Positions 17,795 through 26,601 of a stretch of DNA of 50,941 nucleotides are shown one piece after another. Below the pieces are notes generated by a model. That model saw only the letters and a list, made by a program, of their open reading frames with translations, had not been told where the DNA came from and ran no database searches. The stretch spans positions 1-50,941 of the forward strand of contig NZ_WEHX01000008.1 in assembly GCF_009183815.1 (NCBI RefSeq). The letters are read 5' to 3'. The translations under genes were made by a program, and so were the position numbers. Origin of the DNA: Sutterella seckii. GTDB taxonomy: Bacteria; Pseudomonadota; Gammaproteobacteria; Burkholderiales; Burkholderiaceae_F. Position 1 is the stretch's first letter. Each line of letters begins with the position of its first letter.

Positions 17795-18253
17795 GTGTCA
17801 TTAACCACCATCCGGGTGAGCCCGGAGGACTTTTCCGTTGACGCCGAAGTCGCACGCGTGCGCGAGGCAAGTCCCTCCGCAGGGGCAGTCGTTTCCTTCG
17901 TGGGCGTCGTGAGAAACAGGAACGACGGCGCGGCCGTTTCGAAGATGACGCTCGAGCACTATCCCGGCATGACCGAAAAGGCGCTCGGGAAAATCGTGGA
18001 GAAGGCCCGCGAGCGCTTTCATCTCGAGGACGTCGTCGTCATTCACCGCGTGGGCGATCTCTCCGTAGGCGACCAGATCGTGCTCTGCCTGGTTTCTGCG
18101 TCCCACCGCGGCGAAGCCTTCGAAGGGTGCGAATACATCATGGACTGGCTGAAGACCGAGGCGCCTTTCTGGAAGCGCGAGACGACGCCCGAGGGCGAAC
18201 GCTGGGTTGATGCGCGGGAGTCGGACGACCGGGCAAAGGCCCGCTGGGGCTAG
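17795..18253 (+). CDS. moaE: Molybdopterin synthase catalytic subunit MoaE
   Basis: The 152-residue protein begins at a GTG preceded by GGGAGG and shows the MoaE motifs GAVVSFVGVVRNRNDG, LEHYPGMTEKAL, VIHRVGDLSVGDQIV, HRGEAFEGCEYIMDWLKTEAPFWKRE, including the active-site lysine of PFWKRE. With MoaD it converts cyclic pyranopterin monophosphate into molybdopterin. It ends in TAG, so amber is a genuine stop codon in this genome. It is the last gene of the operon and is followed by a terminator hairpin. Confidence 0.94.
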   Translation: MSLTTIRVSPEDFSVDAEVARVREASPSAGAVVSFVGVVRNRNDGAAVSKMTLEHYPGMTEKALGKIVEKARERFHLEDVVVIHRVGDLSVGDQIVLCLVSASHRGEAFEGCEYIMDWLKTEAPFWKRETTPEGERWVDARESDDRAKARWG

Positions 18254-18310
18254 GGCGGACTGCCAGAATGAGGCAGAAGCGTCAAACATCTCTTTGAAAC
18301 CAAACGTAAA

Positions 18311-18347
18311 AAGGGCGCGTTCTGCGGGGGACGCGCCCTTGATCTTT
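18311..18347 (+). terminator. Terminator of the thrC-mobB-moeA-moaD-moaE run
   Basis: AAGGGCGCGT and ACGCGCCCTT form a perfect 10-bp stem with a 10-base loop, followed by the short T-rich sequence GATCTTTT. Its right arm overlaps the -35 element of the clpB heat-shock promoter. Confidence 0.75.
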
Positions 18348-18365
18348 TGAGCTCCACCCCCATAT
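18338..18365 (+). promoter_or_regulatory. Sigma-32-type heat-shock promoter of clpB
   Basis: CTTGAT (18338-18343), within GCGCCCTTGA, is separated by 14 bases from CCCCATAT (18358-18365). Both match the sigma-32 consensus (CCCTTGAA, 13-17 bases, CCCCATNT) very closely. The clpB start codon is at 18424. Heat-shock control of clpB by RpoH is established in proteobacteria. Confidence 0.85.
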
Positions 18366-18423
18366 GTATTGCATATTCGGGATGATCCCAATACGGAGCG
18401 TCCCAAAGGGAGATTTCATACAT

Positions 18424-21093
18424 ATGCGTCAAGACAAGCTCACGACTAAGTTTCAGGATGCGCTCGGCGCGGCTCAGTCGCTTGCACTCGCCCATGACAA
18501 CCAGGTCATGGAACCCCTGCATCTGCTTGCAGCCGTGCTCGCCGACAATGAAGGTTCGAGCAGGAGCCTGCTCGAGCGTGCCGGCGTCAATGTGCAGCGC
18601 TTAACGCGCGACGTGAATGAAGCCATCGACCGTCTGCCCAAGGTGACCGGTCAGGGCGGCGACATCCAGGTGTCGCGCGATCTCGTCAACCTTCTGAACC
18701 TCACTGAAAAGGAAGCGATGAAGGCGGGCGACGAGTTCGTCTCGACCGAGATGTTCCTTCTTGCGCTCTCGGACGACCGTTCCGAGGCCGGGCGCCTTGC
18801 GAAGGACGCCGGCCTCACGCGCCGTGCGATGGAAGAAGCCATCAAGGCCGTTCGCGGAAGCGACACCGCCGACAACCCCGATGCGGAAAATCAGCGCGAG
18901 GCTCTGAAGAAGTACACGATCGACCTGACGGCCCGTGCCCGTGAAGGGAAGCTCGACCCCGTGATCGGCCGCGACGACGAGATTCGCCGTACGATGCAGA
19001 TTCTGCAGCGCCGCACGAAGAACAACCCCGTCCTTATCGGCGAGCCGGGCGTCGGCAAGACGGCCGTCGTTGAGGGGCTCGCTCAGCGCATCGTCAACAA
19101 CGAAGTGCCTGATACTCTTCGCGGCAAGACCATTCTTTCGCTCGATATGGCGGGCCTCATTGCGGGCGCCAAGTACCGCGGCGAATTTGAGGAGCGCCTC
19201 AAGAAGCTTCTGAAGGAAGTGACGGACCAGCAGGGCCAGATCATTCTCTTCATCGATGAGCTCCACACCGTCGTCGGTGCGGGGAAGACCGAGGGGAGCA
19301 TGGATGCCGGCAATATGCTGAAGCCCGCCCTCGCAAGAGGCGAACTTCACGTGATCGGCGCGACCACCCTTGACGAATACAGAAAGTACGTCGAAAAGGA
19401 TGCCGCACTCGAACGCCGCTTCCAGAAAGTGATGGTCGACGAGCCCTCTGTTGAGGACACGATCGCCATTCTGCGCGGTCTGCAGGAAAAGTACGAAGCG
19501 CACCACGGCGTCGAAATTACCGACCCCGCGATTGTGGCTGCGGCTGAACTCTCGCACCGCTACATCACCGACCGCTTCCTTCCCGACAAGGCGATCGACC
19601 TCATTGATGAGGCCGCTGCCCGCGTCAAGATGGAAATCGATTCGAAGCCCGAGGCGCTCGACAAGCTCGACCGCCGCCTCATTCAGCTGAAGATCGAACG
19701 CGAGGCGATGAAGAAGGAAACGGACGATGCATCTAAGAAGCGCCTTCAGGTGATCGAAGACGAAATCGCCAAGCTTTCGCGCGAATATTCCGACCTCGAA
19801 GAGGTCTGGAAGAAGGAAAAGAGCGAAGCCCTGGGCGAGAAGTCGGTCCGCGACGAAATCGACCGAGTTCATCGTCAGATGGATGAATATAAGAGAAGCG
19901 CGCAGTACGAAAAGCTCGCCGAGCTCCAGTACGCCGTGCTCCCGAAGCTCGAGGAGAAGTTGAGAAGAGCCGAGAAGGCCGAAGCCCGCACGGAAGCGAG
20001 CGAAAAGGGGCCGAAGCTCCTTCGCACGTCCGTCGGCGCTGAGGAAATCGCTGAGGTGGTGAGCCGCGCGACGGGCATCCCGGTCTCGAAGATGATGGAA
20101 GGCGAACGCCAGAAGCTTCTTCACATGGCTGAAGCCCTCGAGAAGCGCGTGGTCGGCCAGAACGAGGCGGTGCGCCGCGTGACGGAGACGATTCTGAGAA
20201 GCCGTGCAGGCCTTTCCGATCCGAACCGCCCCTACGGCAGCTTCCTCTTCCTCGGGCCCACGGGCGTCGGCAAGACCGAACTCACGAAGGCGCTCGCTGA
20301 ATTCCTCTTCGACACCGATGAGGCCATGATCCGCATCGACATGAGCGAATTCATGGAAAAGCACAGCGTGGCCCGTTTGATCGGCGCGCCTCCGGGATAT
20401 GTGGGCTATGAAGAAGGCGGCTACCTTACGGAAGCCGTCCGCAGAAAGCCCTATTCGGTGATCCTGCTCGACGAAGTCGAAAAGGCCCATCCGGATGTCT
20501 TCAACGTGCTTCTGCAGGTGCTCGACGACGGGCGCATGACGGACGGCCAGGGCCGTACGGTGGACTTCAAGAACACCGTGATCGTCATGACCTCGAACCT
20601 GGGCGCTCAGGAAATCATGGAGATGACGGGCGAGCCGCACGAGAAGGTGAAGGATGCCGTGATGAAGGAGGTGCGCCAGCACTTCCGTCCGGAATTCGTC
20701 AACCGCATCGACGAGATCGTGGTCTTCAATTCTCTTGACGCGAAGAACGTGAAGAAGATTGCCGAGATCCAGCTGAAGCAGCTGAAGAAGCGCATGACCG
20801 AGCAGCAGATCGGCCTTGACGTGACGGAAGCCGCGCTCGACGAAATCGCGAAGGTGGGCTTTGATCCGCAGTTCGGCGCAAGACCTCTGAAGCGCGCGAT
20901 CCAGGACCGCATCGAAAACGGCATTGCACGCCTCCTTCTCGAAGGGAAGGCTGCGCCCGAGGATACGGTCAAGGTCTCGCCAAGGGCGACGAATTCACCT
21001 TTACGGTGGAAAAGCCTGCGGAGAAGGAAAAGGCCTGAGGGCTTTGATCCTCTGAATGCCCGGGGCGCCCGTTCAATCCGGGCGGGCGCCTGA
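18424..21093 (+). CDS. clpB: ClpB disaggregase, with a frameshifted C-terminal tail
   Basis: A full-size Hsp100 chaperone that, with DnaK, extracts proteins from aggregates. In order it has the N-domain ([21 protein letters not shown]), NBD1 with Walker [11 protein letters not shown], the coiled-coil middle domain (about residues 410-520), and NBD2 with Walker [20 protein letters not shown] and [11 protein letters not shown]. The ATG at 18424 follows an AGGGAGA site. The last about 35 residues (from [11 protein letters not shown]) are unlike ClpB. Adding one base near 20980 (TCGCCAAGG to TCGGCCAAGG) restores [17 protein letters not shown] and a stop at 21036-21038, giving about 871 residues. 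The present frame instead runs through a downstream hairpin (21063-21090). It could be a real deletion or a sequence error. Confidence 0.93.
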   Translation: MRQDKLTTKFQDALGAAQSLALAHDNQVMEPLHLLAAVLADNEGSSRSLLERAGVNVQRLTRDVNEAIDRLPKVTGQGGDIQVSRDLVNLLNLTEKEAMKAGDEFVSTEMFLLALSDDRSEAGRLAKDAGLTRRAMEEAIKAVRGSDTADNPDAENQREALKKYTIDLTARAREGKLDPVIGRDDEIRRTMQILQRRTKNNPVLIGEPGVGKTAVVEGLAQRIVNNEVPDTLRGKTILSLDMAGLIAGAKYRGEFEERLKKLLKEVTDQQGQIILFIDELHTVVGAGKTEGSMDAGNMLKPALARGELHVIGATTLDEYRKYVEKDAALERRFQKVMVDEPSVEDTIAILRGLQEKYEAHHGVEITDPAIVAAAELSHRYITDRFLPDKAIDLIDEAAARVKMEIDSKPEALDKLDRRLIQLKIEREAMKKETDDASKKRLQVIEDEIAKLSREYSDLEEVWKKEKSEALGEKSVRDEIDRVHRQMDEYKRSAQYEKLAELQYAVLPKLEEKLRRAEKAEARTEASEKGPKLLRTSVGAEEIAEVVSRATGIPVSKMMEGERQKLLHMAEALEKRVVGQNEAVRRVTETILRSRAGLSDPNRPYGSFLFLGPTGVGKTELTKALAEFLFDTDEAMIRIDMSEFMEKHSVARLIGAPPGYVGYEEGGYLTEAVRRKPYSVILLDEVEKAHPDVFNVLLQVLDDGRMTDGQGRTVDFKNTVIVMTSNLGAQEIMEMTGEPHEKVKDAVMKEVRQHFRPEFVNRIDEIVVFNSLDAKNVKKIAEIQLKQLKKRMTEQQIGLDVTEAALDEIAKVGFDPQFGARPLKRAIQDRIENGIARLLLEGKAAPEDTVKVSPRATNSPLRWKSLRRRKRPEGFDPLNARGARSIRAGA

Positions 21094-21114
21094 GACTTCA
21101 CGGCAAGCTTAAAA

Positions 21115-21170
21115 GAAAAGGCGCATGGGAAAAGGAACTCTGCCTCCTTCGTCCCGTGCGCTTTTTCGTT
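21115..21170 (+). terminator. Terminator after clpB
   Basis: AAAGGCGCATGGGA pairs, with G-U pairs, with TCCCGTGCGCTTTT, followed by TTCG and a T-rich stretch. A second hairpin (GGCGCCCG/CGGGCGCC, 21063-21090) lies just before it. Confidence 0.7.
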
Positions 21171-21273
21171 TCTTAAGCCGGACGCAAGATGCCGGCGCGA
21201 GAATCCCGCTCATGGCATGGCGGCGGAAGAATATCCGGAAAGCGCCATGATTCCCTCGTACAGGAGACTCAAC

Positions 21274-22077
21274 GTGAAAAAGACGGTTCTTGCGCTTGCC
21301 CTTTTCGGCATCGTGGCCGGCGCCGCTCAGGCTGCCGATTCGCAGATTCTGAATTCGCTTCTTGCCTGCAATGCAAGCTACTTCAAGGCCATTGCAAAGG
21401 ATAAGAACATTCCGGAAACGCTCAAGATCCGTTCCGGCGACATGGCGTTTCTCAAGGTCGAGAAGCAGCCCCTTGACATCGTGATGTTCCCGAAGCCCTT
21501 CAAGGACTCGGGCCTCACCGTAACGGGCTACGTCTTCAACGACGAAATCATCCGCTATCCGGGCGTCCCCGACATGCACACCCACTTCTGGGGTCTCATC
21601 GTCAAGGAAGACTGGAAGAAGGCGATCGACGCCTTCAAGGTCGACTGGGAAGCCGTGGATACGCGCCACATGTCCGCGCACGCGAACCGCATGGTCCGCA
21701 GCAACAACGAACCGGTCTGGAAGCCCTACAAGCGCCCGGACAACTACGAATATCCGGAAATGGACATGACGGAGCGCGCCTTCCACATCCAGCCCTACAA
21801 CGGCCAGACGATGATCTTCTGCGCCATGCAGACGGCGGGCGCTCCTGAAGCCGCGATCATTCAGGAAGTCCGTCCGGACCTCCTCCAGGGCGAAAACAAG
21901 GTGCCCATCCGCGAGGAAGAGATTCAGAAGGATCAGCCGAAGGCGGATGCGAAGAAGCTCCCCGAGGGTCACCCTGAAATTCCGGCGGGCGCGAAGCTCC
22001 CTGAAGGCCACCCTGCAGTTCCGGCGGGCGCCAAGCTCCCGGAAGGCCATCCGGACATCTCGGGCGCAAAGAAGTAA
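21274..22077 (+). CDS. Exported protein of unknown function with C-terminal KLPEGHP repeats
   Basis: The 267-residue protein starts at a GTG seven bases after AGGAG. It has a Sec signal peptide (KKTVLALALFGIVAGAAQA), so the mature form is periplasmic. The body (residues about 20-215) includes DMHTHFWGLIVKEDW, DTRHMSAHANRMVRSN and TMIFCAMQTAG. It is rich in His and aromatic residues but I do not recognise a family. The C-terminus (residues 228-267) has three copies of a 13-residue unit, KLPEGHPxxPAGA, each with one His. Such repeats might bind metal or act as a spacer, which is only a guess. A strong terminator follows and no operon partner is evident. Confidence 0.75.
   Translation: MKKTVLALALFGIVAGAAQAADSQILNSLLACNASYFKAIAKDKNIPETLKIRSGDMAFLKVEKQPLDIVMFPKPFKDSGLTVTGYVFNDEIIRYPGVPDMHTHFWGLIVKEDWKKAIDAFKVDWEAVDTRHMSAHANRMVRSNNEPVWKPYKRPDNYEYPEMDMTERAFHIQPYNGQTMIFCAMQTAGAPEAAIIQEVRPDLLQGENKVPIREEEIQKDQPKADAKKLPEGHPEIPAGAKLPEGHPAVPAGAKLPEGHPDISGAKK
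21955..22074 (+). repeat. Three in-frame 39-bp tandem repeats (KLPEGHPxxPAGA)
   Basis: Units at 21955-21993, 21994-22032 and 22033-22074 encode KLPEGHPEIPAGA, KLPEGHPAVPAGA and KLPEGHPDISGAKK. Synonymous differences (CTCCCCGAGGGT, CTCCCTGAAGGC, CTCCCGGAAGGC) show the copies are not a very recent duplication and that the protein sequence is being kept. Confidence 0.9.
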
Positions 22078-22099
22078 TGCCCTCCTGAAGAACCAAATG

Positions 22100-22136
22100 A
22101 AAAGCCCGGCTCCTTTACTGGAGGCCGGGCTTTTTT
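22100..22136. terminator. Terminator between convergent genes
   Basis: AAAGCCCGGC and GCCGGGCTTT form a perfect 10-bp stem followed by a T-run; an A-run on the left side permits action on the minus strand too. Confidence 0.9.
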
Positions 22137-22159
22137 AGAAGCCTTTGAACTCTGAAAAG

Positions 22160-23419
22160 TTAGTTGAGCATCATGCTCGGCATCGTCGGACGCGGCACGG
22201 CGTCCTTTTTTCTCAGGGGCTTCTGAATGTTGTGGATGGAGTTGTAAAGGCGGTCCATCGTGTCGGGCTCCGCCGTGAGCCAGGGACATTCGCCGTGAAT
22301 GGGGGTCTTGAGCTGAATGCCTTCCATTTCGAACTGACCCACGATCATGTTGGCGATTTCGCCCACGGCCTGGGAGACGTTGGGGCCTGAAGGGAGCGGA
22401 ATCGGCACGCCAGAAATCAGATCGTCGGGGGCTTCGGGGCGCGCAAAGGCGACGCGAAGCTCTGAATAGCCCTTCAGGGGATCGGAGAAGGCGCCGAGGC
22501 TCACGATCAGGTTTTCGGGAGGAACGTTTTCGTCGAGCGCCGTGCGGGTGAAGACCACCATGATGCGCTTCAGGCCCGTCACGTAGTCGAGCTGCCGGAC
22601 GGTGTCGTTGAGAAGCGTGGGTTCGGTCACGCAGAAGCGAAGCCCGCGGCCGCAGCGCACCGAGAGGAGCGCCGTGAGCTCGGCGCCCCAGCGGGTCTTC
22701 AAAATGGCTTCGCTCGTGAGCACCGCGTTCTTTCCTTCATTCGTCGCGAATCCGAGGAACCGGAAGGGGCGCTTCAAGGCCGGCTTCTCTCCGCGCGGTG
22801 TGCGCACGGTAAAGAGAATGAGGCGAAAGCGCGCGGCAATGTCGGTGCCGTCCTCTTCGTCGAGCGTGTAGTCAATCCCGGGCATGTCGATCGAATCGAA
22901 GGTCGCGATGAAGTCGCCCTTCGAGCGCATCATCTGGCGCAGAAAGCGCTGCGACTCTCCCGCATCGACGAAGGCGCGGTGGTTGATGGGCATCAGATGC
23001 TCATAGATCTGAATCTTCGCGACCGACTCGTCGAAATATTCGTTGAGAAGAAGCGCCCTCAGCTTTTCGGCATCCTCGCGCGTGAGGTTTTCCGCGGCGA
23101 GCGCCTGGTTTTCCAGCCCGTAGGCGAGAAAGCCCGCGGCGTAGAGGGTCGTCACCGACCCGTCCTCGCGCTCTGCGGCGACGATCTGGTCGTCGAGCTC
23201 GGCGTAGCCCGCCTGCTCAATCAGTTCCGTGATCTCGCGCGGATATTCCGAGCGGAGCTTTTCGAGCTCGTCATCGAAGACTTCGCTGAAGGCCATGGGG
23301 TCTTCAGAATAGAGACGGCGGAAGGCGCGCAGATAGCATTCGCGGTCGGCGCTCGCAGTATTGCGGCCGATGAAGGGAAGAATCTTGCGCAGACGCGCGG
23401 CGAGTGAACTCGATGACAT
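22160..23419 (-). CDS. Conserved hypothetical protein, possibly DUF2863-like
   Basis: A 419-residue soluble protein without signal peptide or membrane segment. It has an acidic helical N-terminal half (FDDELEKLRSEYPREITELIEQAGYAELDDQIV) and a C-terminal half with YVTGLKRIMVVFTRTALDE, NLIVSLGAFSDPLKGYSELRVAF and GEIANMIVGQFEMEGIQLKTP. Its size and motifs recall the betaproteobacterial DUF2863 family, but I cannot confirm this without a search. No catalytic signature is evident. It is an apparent single-gene unit convergent with the KLPEGHP-repeat gene. Confidence 0.7.
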   Translation of the reverse strand: MSSSSLAARLRKILPFIGRNTASADRECYLRAFRRLYSEDPMAFSEVFDDELEKLRSEYPREITELIEQAGYAELDDQIVAAEREDGSVTTLYAAGFLAYGLENQALAAENLTREDAEKLRALLLNEYFDESVAKIQIYEHLMPINHRAFVDAGESQRFLRQMMRSKGDFIATFDSIDMPGIDYTLDEEDGTDIAARFRLILFTVRTPRGEKPALKRPFRFLGFATNEGKNAVLTSEAILKTRWGAELTALLSVRCGRGLRFCVTEPTLLNDTVRQLDYVTGLKRIMVVFTRTALDENVPPENLIVSLGAFSDPLKGYSELRVAFARPEAPDDLISGVPIPLPSGPNVSQAVGEIANMIVGQFEMEGIQLKTPIHGECPWLTAEPDTMDRLYNSIHNIQKPLRKKDAVPRPTMPSMMLN

Positions 23420-23841
23420 TGAAAGTTATTGAAAAACGGGAAAAAGACAAGCGCTTTGAAGGGCGCTCATTGTAGCGCAATGGTTTCGTGCGGATTGCCT
23501 GTCCGGCCTTAAGACTTGGAGGCGCTGCGGTCGGTAGCCCTGACTCTGGAGATCGACGCGGCTGACGAGAGCGTTTGTCGCTTTCGGGAAGGAATTCAGG
23601 TCGATCTGAGGGAGCGTTGTCTTTCCAAACCGCCGGCGCTCGCACTGAGCCTGAAGTTACGCAGATTCAGTGCTTTTTACGTAATTACGCAGCGCGCTAT
23701 AAGTGTTTATAACTTCCATGCGCTTCCGGAATCCCGGGAGGAGTCAAGCTCATCCCGGGTTCTTCCGGCTTACAGTCTGAAAGCGCCTTTCCTATAAAGC
23801 AGATTGCGCCCTCCCAGGAAAGCGCATGTCAATCGATGCCG
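23420..23841. other. Intergenic region, no gene seen
   Basis: These 422 bases lie between the start of the DUF2863-like gene and the end of the hydrolase gene. A more AT-rich patch near 23670-23720 contains two copies of TTACGCAG. A hairpin built on CCCGGG arms (about 23729-23763) could terminate the hydrolase transcript on the minus strand. No coding sequence is supported. Confidence 0.45.
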
Positions 23842-24594
23842 TCAAATTCTCTCGAGGAATGCCCTGACTGCGGACTCCGTCTGAGGGAGCGCAAAGAGCG
23901 TATGAGGCGCTCCGGGAATGAGGAGAATCGACGTTTGCGGATGACGGGCGAGCGTCCGCCCGGCGTGTCCGAGCGCATCCGGATTGTCGAGCCACGGATT
24001 TGCCCGGCTGAAGTATTTGTCTTCGGCGCTCATGATGTTCAGCACCGGAACATCGTCGGGGATATGCGTCTGGTGGACGACGACGTGGTAGTTGTCTTCG
24101 CAAGGCCAGGAAAAGAGGATGCGGCCGGTCTCGCGGCGGCCTTCGGGAGCCGTGAAGCGCGCGGCGGCGACGCCCCCTTCGCTCGTGCCCGCCACGGCAT
24201 AGCGCCCAGAGAAGCCGGGCGCTTCATCAAGGTGCCGGGCGGCATAGTCGAGTTCCTGAGAGCGCATCGCATGGACGCGCTCGTAGTTTTCGCGCGAGAC
24301 GGGGGACGAATAAGTGATGCGGTCGGGAACCACGAAGGAATCGGGTGCGAGGAAGGACCAGCCGAGGCTCGAGACGAAGCGTGCAAAGGCCTTCAGGGGC
24401 GCGCCGATGCCGGAACTCCCGTGCGCAAAGAGAAGAATCGGTGCGGCCGGGAGATTTTCGGGAGCATCCGAAAGCTTTCCTTCAAAAGCGCCCCGGGCTG
24501 CCGCGAACCAGGCGTTCTCAAAGGAAGCCTTGAGCGAGTCGGCAGTGTGCTTGTCGGCCGTGCCGGACATTTTGCCGGTAAGAGCAATCGTCAT
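23842..24594 (-). CDS. Alpha/beta hydrolase, dienelactone-hydrolase-like
   Basis: This 250-residue protein has an oxyanion strand ILLFAHGSSGIGAPLKAFA, the nucleophile elbow GTSEGG (Ser about residue 140), MSAEDKYF with a likely catalytic Asp, and PGAPHTLFALPQ with the His. This is the layout of small serine alpha/beta hydrolases. No signal peptide is seen, so it is cytoplasmic. The substrate is unknown. It lies on the same strand as the broken peptide-binding gene, but a strong terminator separates them, so it is probably expressed on its own or by readthrough. Confidence 0.8.
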   Translation of the reverse strand: MTIALTGKMSGTADKHTADSLKASFENAWFAAARGAFEGKLSDAPENLPAAPILLFAHGSSGIGAPLKAFARFVSSLGWSFLAPDSFVVPDRITYSSPVSRENYERVHAMRSQELDYAARHLDEAPGFSGRYAVAGTSEGGVAAARFTAPEGRRETGRILFSWPCEDNYHVVVHQTHIPDDVPVLNIMSAEDKYFSRANPWLDNPDALGHAGRTLARHPQTSILLIPGAPHTLFALPQTESAVRAFLERI

Positions 24595-24623
24595 GAGAGA
24601 ACCTCGAGGGTGAATGTAAACGC

Positions 24624-24660
24624 AGGAAAAAATATATCCCGGAGGAAAGCCTCCGGGATA
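24624..24660 (-). terminator. Terminator after the second peptide-binding gene
   Basis: TATCCCGGAGG-AAAG-CCTCCGGGATA forms a perfect 11-bp stem. On the minus strand it is followed by a T-rich run (TATTTTTTCC), ending transcription from 26310 toward 24699. Confidence 0.9.
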
Positions 24661-24698
24661 CGGTTGAAGAAAAAGTCAGATCTGAGCTTCAGGGGAAA

Positions 24699-26310
24699 TC
24701 ATTCCTTCCACTCAGCCGAATAGAAGTCGAAGCCCCCGTCGGGGAGCACCGTGAAGTTTTTGAGCTCCTTCGCGGTGCCCGCCGTCACCATCTCGAAGAC
24801 GAGCGGCGCCCAGGGCTTGTCGGCGTTCACGAGATTCTGGATTTCGTGATAGAGCTCGACGCGCTTTTCCGTATTGGTTTCCTTGATGGCCTCATCAAAG
24901 AGCGCGTCCACCTTCGGGTTCTTGTAATAGGAGTCGTTGTTGAGGACCGGCGGGCAGCTGCGGCTGTCAAGGAGCGGCCTCAGACCCCAGTCGGGTTCAG
25001 CGGCCGAATTGGTCCAGCCGATGAGGTAGAGCTGGTGCTGCGATTCCGCCGGGGTTTTGGCGCCGTAAATCACGGTGCGCTGACCGGCTTCCAGAGCCTT
25101 GGTTTCCGCGTGGATCCCGACCTGAGCGAGCTGCTGCTGCAGGAACTGAAGGGTCTTCACGGTCTTGCCGTCGTTGTATGCCGACCAGATCGTGGTCTTG
25201 AAGCCCTGCGGGAAGCCCGCTTCCTTCAGAAGTTCGCGGGCGCGCTTCGGGTCGTAAGGGAATTCGCCGAAGTCGACGCCGCCTTCAATCTGCGTGGGGA
25301 GGTAGCCGGTCGACGGAACGGCAAAGCCGTTGTAGGCGACCTTGACGAGCGCCTTGCGGTTGATCGCGAGGCTCACGGCTTCGCGCACGCGGATGTCGTC
25401 GAAGGGCTTCTTCGTCTCGTTCATCGAGAGGTAGCGCGTCACCACGGAAGGCGTCTTCTGGAGCGTGAGCTTGCCGCTCTTTGAGAGCGGGAGGAACTGC
25501 TCATTGGGAACAGGCGAAATGAACTGCGCCTCGCCCGTCTGAAGCATCATCGCGCGGGTGGAGTTTTCGTTACGGCGCCCACCACCGATTCAACCGTATC
25601 GGAAGCATCATCGCGCGGGTGGAGTTTTCCGTGACCGGCACCCAGCGGATGGCGTCGAACTTCGGGAGCCCCGGAACGCGGTAGTTCGGGAATTTGACGG
25701 CATAGAGCTCTTCGGCGGGGCTGAAGCGCTTCAATGTGTAGGGGCCCGTGCCGCAGGCTTCGTATGCGGTCACCTGCTTGGTGGTGGCGCGCTTCAGAAG
25801 GCTCGGGCAGATCATGCCGGCCGTGCCGTTGGCGAGGCGCTGAATGAAGCCCGCAGTCGGCGTTTTGAGAACAATGCGGACGGTGTAGGGGTCGACGACC
25901 TCAACGCGGTCGACGAACTTGAAGAAGGTACGGCGCGTGAGCTTCGACTCCGGATTCATGCCGCGGTCGAAATTCATCTTGACGGCGTCGGCGGTGAATT
26001 CCGTGCCGTCATGGAACTTGACGCCCTTGCGGAGACGGAAGGTGTAGGTGAGGCCGTCCTTCGAAACCTCATAGCCTTCGGCGAGCTGAGGAACGGGCTT
26101 CAGATCCTTGTCGAACGTGTAGAGGCTTTCGTAGAAGGAGCGCGAAACCGCACGCGACAGGTTGTCGACCGCATCCTAGGGATCGAGCGTCGTGAATCCC
26201 GTCGCAACAGCAGCGGTTATCTCACGCGCTTCGGCCGGAGCCGAAGCGATGAGCATGGCGGCGGAAAAAGCGGTAAGACTGAGCGCGGCTTTGAACGGGA
26301 ATTTTTGCAT
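24699..26310 (-). pseudogene. Peptide ABC transporter substrate-binding protein, broken by an amber codon and a 61-bp insertion
   Basis: A paralogue of the gene at 4034-5599. It has a Sec signal peptide (MQKFPFKAALSLTAFSAAMLIASAPAEA), then GFTTLDP, GVKFHDGTEFTADAVKMNFDR, ACGTGPYTLKRFSPAEELY, WVPVTENSTRAMM and a C-terminus ending YSAEWKE. Codon 45 is TAG (plus-strand CTA 26176-26178) exactly where the paralogue has Tyr in TTLDPYDA. Further on, a 61-bp insertion creates a 28-bp direct repeat (25541-25568 and 25602-25629) and shifts the frame; removing 61 bases restores a continuous frame. As written no functional protein is expected. No transporter permease is adjacent. TATACGTATAA, a core shared with the frd and aspA elements, lies at 26345-26355 just upstream. 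Confidence 0.85.
25541..25629. repeat. 28-bp direct repeat flanking a 33-bp insert inside the broken peptide-binding gene
   Basis: Two identical 28-bp copies (25541-25568 and 25602-25629) are separated by 33 bases with no counterpart in the paralogue. The 61-base offset is not a multiple of three. Recombination between the copies would restore the reading frame locally. Confidence 0.9.
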
Positions 26311-26532
26311 TTTGCACCTTGTAAAGAAAAATAAAAGGAAGCTGTATACGTATAAGAAGAATAGGGCGCTTCCTTCAAAATCAAAGTGTAGCTTCAGCAG
26401 AAATTCGTTTTTTGCGAGTTTAGGCGCTTCCTCTTAGGCGGGAATCCCGATGCGGTTTGGCCCGGGGAAAAGATTGGTCGAATAGCGGTTCCGGAGAAGC
26501 GTTCTCCGGGACGACCGGGCTGAGGACGGAGC

Positions 26533-26571
26533 AAAAAAAGCCGCAGAAGCGCTTTGCAAAGCTTCTGCGGC
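26533..26571 (-). terminator. Terminator of putP
   Basis: GCCGCAGAAGC and GCTTCTGCGGC form a perfect 11-bp stem with a 10-base loop, followed on the minus strand by a T7 run. A second small palindrome CCGGAGAA-GCG-TTCTCCGG sits at 26491-26509. Confidence 0.92.
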
Positions 26572-26601
26572 CGACTTGAAAAATACCAGGGTGCTCCGGG
26601 T

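Noticed and set aside
5384-26178. Genome-wide recoding of TAG (for example pyrrolysine)
   Set aside because: moaE ends at a TAG exactly where the family ends, and the interrupted genes are paralogues that can tolerate loss; nonsense mutation or error is simpler.
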